This document shows positions 44,717 through 52,031 of a stretch of DNA of 64,000 nucleotides, piece by piece; the stretch's first letter is position 1; each line of letters opens with the position of its first letter. Source of the DNA: Actinoallomurus purpureus (GTDB lineage Bacteria; Actinomycetota; Actinomycetes; Streptosporangiales; Streptosporangiaceae). The DNA lies in NCBI RefSeq assembly GCF_024055795.1, contig NZ_JAMXMY010000023.1, positions 1 to 64,000 on the forward strand, given 5' to 3'. The notes beneath the pieces are model-generated. The model did no database searches, was not told where the DNA came from, and saw only the letters and a list, made by a program, of their open reading frames with translations. A program made the translations under genes and the position numbers.

Positions 44717-45021
44717 TACTGAGGCCGCAGACGGCTGCGGGTCAAGTCCACTGCCGATCGAGCCCGCCGACGGCGCCCCCGGCGGGATACACACCACATC
44801 TACGGCGCCGCTCTTGCAGGATCCGCGCGATCGTGAGCACTCGCGGGCTGGCTACCTGCGACGTTGTTGGAAGTGAGCAACGATGCGGCGCCAGGTTTCC
44901 GGATGATCACGAGCAAATTCGCCTCGACGTCCTATGGATCTTGGTCGTTCAGGGCAGAGCCAGCACCCGCGACAGAAGAGTGCGTTGGAGATGCTGCCGA
45001 TAGCGATCGTCCGCGCCGTGA
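44717..45021. other. Gene-poor stretch
   Basis: No convincing gene. Short open frames exist on both strands but show no family motif, ribosome site or signal sequence. Confidence 0.4.
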
Positions 45022-45333
45022 TCAGTCTTCGTGGTCGCGGGGCGGAAGGAAGACGTCACCGCGAAGACAGTCACTCCTGGGTTCGGGCGACAATGGAGCC
45101 GGTTCGTCGACGACGATCTGCGCGCGCCACACACCGACCGCGAGCCCGTCGGCGGCGTGACCGGACAGCCGGTCGTCGGCTGCGTCACCGAGCAGGCCAG
45201 CGTGCTCAAGGATGACGAACAACGCGTCTGCGGGGCAGGTCACCGTCCCGGCGGCTTCGTCGGCGCTCGTGTCCGGATTGAGTTCGTGGTAGATGCGGCG
45301 CGCGGCCATAAGGAGATGGTCGGCGTCGGTCAC
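45022..45333 (-). CDS. Hypothetical protein
   Basis: 103 aa, GTG start, no clear ribosome site. The sequence TDADHLLMAARRIYHELNPDTS and CPADALFVILEHAGLLGDAAD looks like a real helical protein, but I do not recognise a family. An ATG at codon 9 is an alternative start. Stands alone between the methyltransferase/TetR unit and a secreted protein. Confidence 0.4.
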   Translation of the reverse strand: MTDADHLLMAARRIYHELNPDTSADEAAGTVTCPADALFVILEHAGLLGDAADDRLSGHAADGLAVGVWRAQIVVDEPAPLSPEPRSDCLRGDVFLPPRDHED

Positions 45334-45480
45334 CGTGAAATCGCTGGAAACTACTCTCGGTGATCATTTCCACGCCTACCGTGATACCCCCGTCATAAGC
45401 TCGCGCGCCGGAGGCATGGCTGGATTTACGCACCTACGACCGTGACGTGTGCTGGGCCTCTCTTTGAGAGCCCCGCAACC

Positions 45481-45531
45481 GCGGAGCCCGGGTGACCGGT
45501 CCCGAAGCGGGACCGGTCACCCGGGCTCCGC
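45481..45531. terminator. Very long perfect terminator hairpin
   Basis: 24-bp perfect arms (45481-45504 and 45508-45531) around AAG, just downstream of the secreted protein gene on the minus strand. Confidence 0.85.
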
Positions 45532-45569
45532 GCGAGTGGGCGCCTAAGCGCGCGCCGCCGGAGAGGCGG

Positions 45570-46001
45570 TCACCTGACCGGGGTGTCCTTGCTGCAGATG
45601 CTGGTGTCGTCCGCCTTGAACAGGCACTTCTGCACAGAGATCTTCACCTTGGCCGCCTGGGCGGCGGTCTTCGCGGTGTACGACGGCGCGAACGTCCGGC
45701 CCTTCTTGGTGTCGGTGAAGTACTGCCTGAGCAGCACGAGCTTGCCGGACAGGCGGACGCTCACGACCACGCTCGCCGACGCGGCGTCGCCGGGGCTGTA
45801 ATCCTGGACCCTGCCACTGATCGTGAACTTCTTGCCGTGGCGGCTCCACTGCCCGGCGGTCCGGGCGTCCGCGGGCTTGACCTTTTTGTCCAGGTTCCAC
45901 GAGTGCGGCGGCTTGGGGGCAGTGGCGGCGGACGCTGCCGAGGCGCCCGCCCCGACGACGGTGCAGGCAAGAGCGGCGACGATCAGGGCCGACTTCCGCA
46001 T
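45570..46001 (-). CDS. Secreted hypothetical protein
   Basis: 143 aa. Signal peptide MRKSALIVAALACTVVGAG ending SAASA, then a small basic domain with FTISGRVQDYSPGDAASASV, YFTDTKKGRTFAPSYTAKT and two Cys near the C-terminus (QKCLFKADDTSICSK), suggesting one disulfide. AAGGA precedes the ATG. Similar beta-rich secreted proteins are common in Streptosporangiales-type genomes; no function known. Confidence 0.7.
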   Translation of the reverse strand: MRKSALIVAALACTVVGAGASAASAATAPKPPHSWNLDKKVKPADARTAGQWSRHGKKFTISGRVQDYSPGDAASASVVVSVRLSGKLVLLRQYFTDTKKGRTFAPSYTAKTAAQAAKVKISVQKCLFKADDTSICSKDTPVR

Positions 46002-46486
46002 TGGCGGTTCCTTCGCTCATGAAAGGCCACGGGCCGGTCCGCCGCAGGTGGAGGGCGGCATGGGTCGGCCCGTGAACGTCGAGTGGGATGCCCGTCGACC
46101 ATCGCATCGGCAGGCCGCCCGACGGTAGAGGCCACAGGCCCAACTTCCGGCTGGGCCCCCAGTCCCTACGGTCCGCCCGGGCGCGGACGCGGTCCGCGAG
46201 CGCCGTGAACGCCGTGAACGCCTTGCCTCGAAGCCCCCCCAGCCCCGTCGAAGGAAACCGCTGCTGCCGCCGTAGATGTGATGGGTGCCCCCGGCGGGGC
46301 GCTCGAAGAACTCGGTGAAGCCAGCCACCTCCGGGCGACGGTTCACCCTTTGACGCGACGAATCCCCGCTGACCAGGCGCCTTTGCCGAACATTTCGTAC
46401 GGCCACTGTGAGCCGTGAATACGGCGAACGCGGAGGAACCGGAAGGATAGGCGCCCGGCCCATCGGACGGCACTGAGGAAGGTCCC
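46002..46486. other. Intergenic region with a possible coding relic
   Basis: No complete gene. On the minus strand about 46,250-46,350 encodes VAGFTEFFERPAGGTHHIYG, which looks protein-like but has no start, ribosome site or recognised family. It may be a gene remnant. Confidence 0.3.
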
Positions 46487-47302
46487 GTGAACGACAGCTC
46501 CCCCGGCCGCGAACCGGTGCCGACGCCGGAGATCGACACCGGCGTTCCGCACTCGGCGCGGGTCTGGAATTACTGGCTGGGCGGAAAGGACAATTACCCG
46601 GTCGACCGGGCGGCCGGTGACCGGTACCGCGAGATCTTTCCCGGAATCGTCGACACCGCCCGCGCGGCCCGCCACTTCCTCGCCCGGGCCGTCCGGCATC
46701 TGGCCGGAGAAGAGGGCATCCGGCAGTTTCTCGACGTCGGTACCGGACTGCCGACGGTCGACAACACCCACGAGGTGGCGCAGCGCGTCGCGCCCGACTC
46801 CCGGATCGTCTACGTCGACAACGACCCGCTGGTCCTCGCGCACGCCCGCGCACTCCTCACGAGCGCACCGGAGGGCCGGACCGACTACGTCGACGCCGAC
46901 ATGCGCGACCCCGAGAAGATCGTCCAAGCGGCCGCCGCGACCCTCGACCTGACCCGGCCCGTCGCCCTCATGTTCATGGGCGTGCTGGGCCACATCGAGG
47001 ACTACGACGAGGCCCGGTCGATCGTACGGAGGCTGGTGAACGCCCTGCCCCCGGGTAGCCTCCTGGCGCTGGCCGACAGCATCGACGTCGGAGCGGCGCA
47101 CCGGGAGGCGGCCCGCAACTACAAGGACAGCGGGGCGATCCCCTACCTCCTGCGAACGCCGGAGCAGGTCACCGGCTTCTTCGCCGGCCTGGAGCCGATC
47201 GAGCCGGGCATCGTGCCGATCCGGCAATGGCGTCCCGAGTCGGATCCGTTCGGCCCTCCGAAGGAGGTGGCGACCCTCGGCGGCGTCGCCCGCAAGCCCT
47301 GA
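46487..47302 (+). CDS. Methyltransf_19 (DUF574) SAM-dependent methyltransferase
   Basis: 271 aa, GTG start with GAGGAAGG upstream. PHSARVWNYWLGGKDNYPVDR and FLDVGTGLPTVDNTHEVAQ are hallmark motifs of this actinomycete-specific family; YVDNDPLVLAHARALL is the SAM-binding beta2 region. Many paralogues exist in actinomycetes and most have no known substrate. Stands alone. Confidence 0.9.
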   Translation: MNDSSPGREPVPTPEIDTGVPHSARVWNYWLGGKDNYPVDRAAGDRYREIFPGIVDTARAARHFLARAVRHLAGEEGIRQFLDVGTGLPTVDNTHEVAQRVAPDSRIVYVDNDPLVLAHARALLTSAPEGRTDYVDADMRDPEKIVQAAAATLDLTRPVALMFMGVLGHIEDYDEARSIVRRLVNALPPGSLLALADSIDVGAAHREAARNYKDSGAIPYLLRTPEQVTGFFAGLEPIEPGIVPIRQWRPESDPFGPPKEVATLGGVARKP

Positions 47303-47345
47303 CCCGGCGGTGCCGCGCGTGGCTTCAGGGGCGCACGGTCAGCGG

Positions 47346-49055
47346 TCACGCGACGGGGATCGCCGCATAACGGCCCGCCACCCAGAAGTCACTCTCGATG
47401 CGCGCGGCCGCCGCCCGCAGGGCGGGGAGTACGGTGTCGAGCGTCTGCTCCATCGTTCTCCGGCGCACGTGCATGGACACGTTGACCGCGCTGACCACCG
47501 TCCCGGTGCGATCACGCACCGGGACGGAGATGGACCGGAGCCCTTCCTCGAGCTCGTCCTCCACTAGAGCGAATCCGTCACGGTCGGCGCGATCGAGGAC
47601 TTCGCCGAGCCGTGCGGGGGACGTGATGGTGTGCGGAGCCAGCGGCTTGAGGGTCACGCGTTCCAGATAGGCGGCCCGTTCGGCGTCGGGCAGGCCGGCC
47701 AGCAGCACTCGTCCCATCGACGTCGCATACGCCGGGAACCTCGTGCCCAGGGTGATGTTGACGCTCATGATCCGCACTGTGGGCACCCGTGCCACGTACT
47801 GGATGTCATCTCCCGCGAGGATCGCCATCGACGCCGAGTCGTGCACCTGCTCGGCGAGCGAGGCGAGGTGAGGCTGGGTGATCTCGGGGAGCGTCAGTCC
47901 TGACAGGTGGGCGAACCCGAGGTCCAGCACTCGTGGGGTCAGCCGGAAGAGCCTCCCCTCGGATGTCACGTAGCCGAGGTGCGTCAAAGTGATCAGCGAG
48001 CGCCGGGCGGTGGCGCGGGCCAGGCCGGTGGCCTCGGCCACGGCCGCGAGTGACATTTCGGCACCGCCCCGTTCGAACGCCGTGATCACCGTTAGACCGC
48101 GGGCGAGGGACTCCACGAACTCCGGGCCTGGCTCCCGCTTCGCTTGGTCCGTTCGCGGCATGGACGGCTCCCGCTTCGCTTGGTCCGTTCGCGGCATGGA
48201 CGGCTCCCGCTCCGCTTCATCCGCGCGCGCCGAGGTCGCCGCTCCGGCAGGCTCGGCGTGGAGCAGCTTCTCCATGGCCGCCGCGGTCCTGCGCAGCCGG
48301 GGCGGCATCGCCTCCCGCAGGAACGCGGCGCTGTGCCGGCCGGTGTGGCTGACCACACCGACCGCGCATACGCACCGCCGGGCCATGTCGTATACCGGCA
48401 CCGCGACGGCGACCAGACCCGGCTCGATCAGCTGGTCGTCGAGCGACCAGCCGTCGCGACGCGCCGCCGCGGTCCGCTGTTCGAACGACGCCGCGCTGCC
48501 CGAGCCTCCGCCGGGCGCCGCGCGGAGGGCGACGTCACCGGGGTCTGCTTCGCGGCGCGACCGCCAGCCGGCCCAGTCCTCGTCTCCCCAGTCGATCGCG
48601 AAGAGAGGCCCCGGAGCGCCCATCTCGGCGGGCACGAGATCGCCGATCCGAAAGGCCAGCGGCATCGCGCGCCGTCGTGTGGCCTGGTAGACGAAGCGCA
48701 CGCCGTCCCGGTCGGGAACGGCGAGGGAGACGGACTCGTCGAGGTCGTCGGCGAGGTCGTCCGCGAGCGGGCCGAGCAGGTCCGGTATCCGGCTGGAGGC
48801 GAGGTAGCCGTTGCCGAGTTCCATGAGCCGAGGGGTGAGGATCGCGTCCCCGCCCTGCAGACGCACGTAGCCGAGGAACGCGAGGGTGCCGAGGAGCCGG
48901 TCGACGGTGGCCCGCGCCAGCCCGGTGCCGCGGACCAGGTCGGCCACGCGCTGCCGCCCGTCCGCTTCGCTCAGCGCACGGAGCACGGCCAGGCCCCGCA
49001 CGAGCGGGGTCACCGCCTCTGGCGGTGCCGGGGAACCGGAGATCGGGTACGTCAT
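47346..49055 (-). CDS. Tandem-fused double IclR regulator
   Basis: 569 aa, twice the normal IclR length. Unit 1 (about 1-265): HTH VTPLVRGLAVLRALSEADG, VADLVRGTGLARATVDRLLG, then an effector domain. Unit 2 (about 310-569): FVESLARGLTVITAFERGG, ATGLARATARRSLITLTHLG and an effector domain with ITLGTRFPAYATSMGRVLLA, typical of PcaR/PcaU/CatR-like regulators. A 12-residue repeat (REPSMPRTDQAK) makes up the linker. Divergent from the 3-oxoadipate CoA-transferase and thiolase genes, which it probably controls. GGAG precedes the ATG at 49055. Confidence 0.88.
   Translation of the reverse strand: MTYPISGSPAPPEAVTPLVRGLAVLRALSEADGRQRVADLVRGTGLARATVDRLLGTLAFLGYVRLQGGDAILTPRLMELGNGYLASSRIPDLLGPLADDLADDLDESVSLAVPDRDGVRFVYQATRRRAMPLAFRIGDLVPAEMGAPGPLFAIDWGDEDWAGWRSRREADPGDVALRAAPGGGSGSAASFEQRTAAARRDGWSLDDQLIEPGLVAVAVPVYDMARRCVCAVGVVSHTGRHSAAFLREAMPPRLRRTAAAMEKLLHAEPAGAATSARADEAEREPSMPRTDQAKREPSMPRTDQAKREPGPEFVESLARGLTVITAFERGGAEMSLAAVAEATGLARATARRSLITLTHLGYVTSEGRLFRLTPRVLDLGFAHLSGLTLPEITQPHLASLAEQVHDSASMAILAGDDIQYVARVPTVRIMSVNITLGTRFPAYATSMGRVLLAGLPDAERAAYLERVTLKPLAPHTITSPARLGEVLDRADRDGFALVEDELEEGLRSISVPVRDRTGTVVSAVNVSMHVRRRTMEQTLDTVLPALRAAAARIESDFWVAGRYAAIPVA
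48130..48218 (-). repeat. 36-bp tandem repeat in the IclR-IclR linker
   Basis: Two exact 36-bp units (48130-48165 and 48166-48201) plus a partial third, in frame, encoding the 12-residue linker repeat. Likely to vary in copy number between strains. Confidence 0.85.
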
Positions 49056-49105
49056 GTGCTCTCCATGGGGCGGATTCTCGTCGAAACCGTACCCACGCCC
49101 TTTGT

Positions 49106-49171
49106 TTGACAGCGACGGCACGCGGGACGCAGACTCGATCCAGCTTACGAACGAAAGTTCGCTACGCGAAC
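49106..49171 (+). promoter_or_regulatory. Promoter and IclR-type operator for the CoA-transferase operon
   Basis: TTGACA (49106-49111) and CAGACT (49130-49135) at 18-bp spacing. Downstream are the perfect palindrome GTTCGCTACGCGAAC (49157-49171) and a partly overlapping GAACGAAAGTTC (49149-49160). The size and GTTCG start are similar to binding sites of PcaU/PcaR-type IclR proteins, fitting the divergent double-IclR gene. Confidence 0.6.
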
Positions 49172-49217
49172 ACGGCGCGCGAGCCCGGCTCCATCGGACG
49201 CGCGGAAGGTGAGGGAC

Positions 49218-50042
49218 ATGTCCGAGATCCGATTGCTACGCGATGCGGTGGCGCAGCTGATCCACGACGGCGACATCGTGGCCTTCGAGGGCTTCACCCA
49301 CCTCATCCCCTTCGCCGCCGCCCACGAGGTCATCCGTCAGGGCATCACGGACCTGACCCTCGTCCGGATGACGCCGGACGTCATCTATGACCAGCTGATC
49401 GGTGCCGGGCTCGTGAAGAAGCTGGTCTTCTCCTGGGGCGGCAATCCCGGGGTCGGCTCGTTGCACCGTTTCCGCGACGCGGTCGAGAACGGCTGGCCCA
49501 GGCCGTTGGAGATCGACGAGCACAGCCACGCCGGTATGGCCAACCGCTACGTCGCCGGCGCTTCCGGACTTCCCTTCGCCGTCCTGCGCGGCTACCGCGG
49601 CACGGATCTCGTGGAGCGCACCAACACCGTCTCCACGATCGCCTGCCCCTTCACGGGTGAGGAGCTGGCGGCCGTCGCGGCCCTCAACCCCGACGTCACC
49701 GTCATCCATGCCCAGCAGGCCGATCGCGACGGCAACGTGCAACTGTGGGGCCTGACCGGTGTTCAGAAGGAGGCCGCGCTCGCCGCCAAGCGGGTGTTGG
49801 TCACCGTCGAGGAGATCGTCGACCGCCTGACGCTCCGACCCGGTGGTGTCGTCCTTCCGTCCTGGGTCGTCACAGCCGTCGCCGAGGTGCCCGGTGGCGC
49901 CCATCCCTCCTACGCGACCGGGTACTCGATCCGCGACAACGACTTCTACCAGGCGTGGGACCGGATCTCCCGGGATCGCCAGACCTTCACCGGCTGGGTC
50001 GACGACCACATTCTGCGGACCGAGGAAGCGAGCGCCCGATGA
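49218..50042 (+). CDS. pcaI: 3-oxoadipate CoA-transferase subunit A
   Basis: 274 aa (ATG 49218 with AAGGTGAGG upstream; GTG 49209 is an alternative). A family I CoA-transferase alpha subunit (EGFTHLIPFAAAHEVIRQG, LVKKLVFSWGGNPGVGSL, LNPDVTVIHAQQADRDGNVQ). With the next gene it would transfer CoA from succinyl-CoA to 3-oxoadipate. The family also contains glutaconate CoA-transferases; the assignment rests on the neighbouring thiolase and hydroxyquinol-pathway genes. Confidence 0.82.
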   Translation: MSEIRLLRDAVAQLIHDGDIVAFEGFTHLIPFAAAHEVIRQGITDLTLVRMTPDVIYDQLIGAGLVKKLVFSWGGNPGVGSLHRFRDAVENGWPRPLEIDEHSHAGMANRYVAGASGLPFAVLRGYRGTDLVERTNTVSTIACPFTGEELAAVAALNPDVTVIHAQQADRDGNVQLWGLTGVQKEAALAAKRVLVTVEEIVDRLTLRPGGVVLPSWVVTAVAEVPGGAHPSYATGYSIRDNDFYQAWDRISRDRQTFTGWVDDHILRTEEASAR

Positions 50043-50788
50043 GCGACTGGACCAATGACGAGCTGATGACCGTCAGCGCGGCCCGCGCCCTGTCGGCCGC
50101 CCGCACCTGCTTCGTCGGCATCGGCCTGCCGAGCACCGCTGCCAACCTCGCCCGGCGCACCTCCCGCCCCGACCTCGTGTTGATCTACGAGTCCGGCGCC
50201 CTCGGTTCCAAGCCGACTCGCCTGCCGCTGTCCATTGGCGACGGCGAACTCGCTGAGACCGCCGACGCGGTGGTGTCCGTGCCGGAGATGTTCAACTACT
50301 GGCTGCAGGGTGGCCGGATCGACGTGGGATTCCTCGGCGCGGCCCAGCTCGACCGGCACGCCAACATCAACACCACGGTCGTCGACCGTGGCCCCGGCAG
50401 GCCCGAAGGCCGTCTGCCCGGCGCCGGAGGCGCACCGGAGATCGCGGCGAACTGCGGCGAGGTCCTCATCGTGCTGCGCCACTCCACCCGTAACTTCGTG
50501 GACAGGCTCGACTTCACCACCTCGGTCGGGCATGGCGCCGGGAACGGTGACCGGCGGCGGCTCGGCCTACGCGGCAGAGGACCGGTCGCCGTCATCACGG
50601 ACCTCGGCATCCTCCGTCCCGCTCCGGACACCGCCGAGCTCGTTCTGACCGACCTGCACCCGGGTGTCACCGTCGAGCAGGCCCGGGCCGCCACCGGCTG
50701 GCCGCTCAAGACCGCCGACGCGGTCGGTGTCACCGCGCCCCCCACCGATGCTGAACTCGCCGCGCTACGTGGCCTCAAGGCCGCCTGA
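50039..50788 (+). CDS. pcaJ: 3-oxoadipate CoA-transferase subunit B
   Basis: 249 aa, starting in an ATGA overlap with subunit A. Beta-subunit features: RTCFVGIGLPSTAANLARR, the catalytic Glu in LIYESGALGSKP, and MFNYWLQGGRIDVGFLGAAQ. Forms the active heteromer with subunit A. Followed 15 nt later by the thiolase. Confidence 0.84.
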   Translation: MSDWTNDELMTVSAARALSAARTCFVGIGLPSTAANLARRTSRPDLVLIYESGALGSKPTRLPLSIGDGELAETADAVVSVPEMFNYWLQGGRIDVGFLGAAQLDRHANINTTVVDRGPGRPEGRLPGAGGAPEIAANCGEVLIVLRHSTRNFVDRLDFTTSVGHGAGNGDRRRLGLRGRGPVAVITDLGILRPAPDTAELVLTDLHPGVTVEQARAATGWPLKTADAVGVTAPPTDAELAALRGLKAA

Positions 50789-50803
50789 AGGGAGCTCCCC
50801 GAG

Positions 50804-51982
50804 ATGACCGACGTCTACATCGTCGACGCCGTCCGCACGCCGTTCGGCAAGTACGGTGGCGCGCTGTCCGGCGTTCGCCCCGACGACCTCGCCGCCCACG
50901 TGGTCCGCAGCATCGTCGCCCGTACACCGCGGCTCGACCCGGCCCGGATCGACGACGTCTTCTTCGGCAACGCCAACGGAGCCGGCGAGGAGAACCGCGA
51001 CGTCGCGCGGATGGCGGTGCTGCTGGCGGGGCTCCCCGTCACCGTCCCGGGCACCACGGTGAACCGGCTGTGCGGCTCGGGCATGGAAGCCGTCATCCAG
51101 GCGGCGCGGGCCATCGCGCTCGGCGACGCCTCGATCGCGCTGGCCGGGGGCGTCGAGTCGATGTCCCGTGCGCCATGGGTACTGCCCAAGCCCGAACGCG
51201 CCTTCCCACCCGGCAACCAGGAACTGCACTCCACCACGCTGGGATGGCGTATGGTCAACCCCGCCATGCCACCGGAGTGGACCGTCTCGCTCGGTGAGGG
51301 CGCCGAACTCATCGCCGACAAGCACGGCATCACGCGCGAGGCGCAGGACGCCTTCGCCCTGGCCTGCCACGACAAGGCGGCCCGCGCATGGAAGGACGGC
51401 GCCTACGCGCACGAGGTCGTGCCGTACGAGGGCGTCGACCTGCCCCGTGACGAGTCCATCCGCGACGGCGGGAACCTCGCCACCATGGCCAGGATCAAGC
51501 CGTCCTTCCGACGCGACGGCACCGTCACGGCGGGCAACGCCTCCCCCCTGACCGACGGCGCGGCCGCGCTGTTGCTCTGCGACGAAGCGGGCCTGCGCGC
51601 CACCGGACGGGAACCGCTGGCGCGGATCGGTGCCCGCGCCGTCACCGGCATCGAACCGCAGTACTACGGCCTGGGGCCGGTCGAGGCCGTCAGGAAGGCG
51701 CTCGCCAAGGCCGGCCGCGGCTTCGGCGACCTGCGCACGGCCGAGCTCAACGAGGCGTTCGCCGCCCAGGCACTGGGCTGTCTGGCCGAGCTCCCCGAAC
51801 TCGACCCGGCCCTGGTCAACCCGCTCGGCGGTGCCCTCGCCATCGGCCACCCGCTGGGCGCCTCCGGCGCCCGCCTGACCGGTGCCGTCGCTCACCGGCT
51901 GTACGCCGCGGGCTCTGGCGTCGGGGTGGCCACGATGTGCGTCGGCGTCGGTCAGGGCCTTGCCCTCGTCCTCGAACGGTGA
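50804..51982 (+). CDS. pcaF: 3-oxoadipyl-CoA thiolase
   Basis: 392 aa. Nucleophile Cys in NRLCGSGMEAV, NEAFAAQALG, GGALAIGHPLGASGARLTG and the C-terminal Cys in CVGVGQG. Splits 3-oxoadipyl-CoA into succinyl-CoA and acetyl-CoA, the last step of the beta-ketoadipate route. As a general acetyl-CoA acyltransferase it could have other substrates, but its position after the CoA-transferase genes supports this role. Confidence 0.9.
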   Translation: MTDVYIVDAVRTPFGKYGGALSGVRPDDLAAHVVRSIVARTPRLDPARIDDVFFGNANGAGEENRDVARMAVLLAGLPVTVPGTTVNRLCGSGMEAVIQAARAIALGDASIALAGGVESMSRAPWVLPKPERAFPPGNQELHSTTLGWRMVNPAMPPEWTVSLGEGAELIADKHGITREAQDAFALACHDKAARAWKDGAYAHEVVPYEGVDLPRDESIRDGGNLATMARIKPSFRRDGTVTAGNASPLTDGAAALLLCDEAGLRATGREPLARIGARAVTGIEPQYYGLGPVEAVRKALAKAGRGFGDLRTAELNEAFAAQALGCLAELPELDPALVNPLGGALAIGHPLGASGARLTGAVAHRLYAAGSGVGVATMCVGVGQGLALVLER

Positions 51983-52031
51983 GGAGGCCGCCCCGTCACG
52001 CCGGAAACAGGCCGCACGGCGACTGGCCGGA

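Noticed and set aside
44864-45160. 98-codon plus-strand frame between the methyltransferase and the secreted protein
   Set aside because: No ribosome site, no motif, and amino-acid composition of random high-GC sequence.
48130-48218. Short direct repeats considered as a CRISPR-like array
   Set aside because: Units are contiguous 36-bp coding repeats with no spacers, in frame with the IclR fusion linker.
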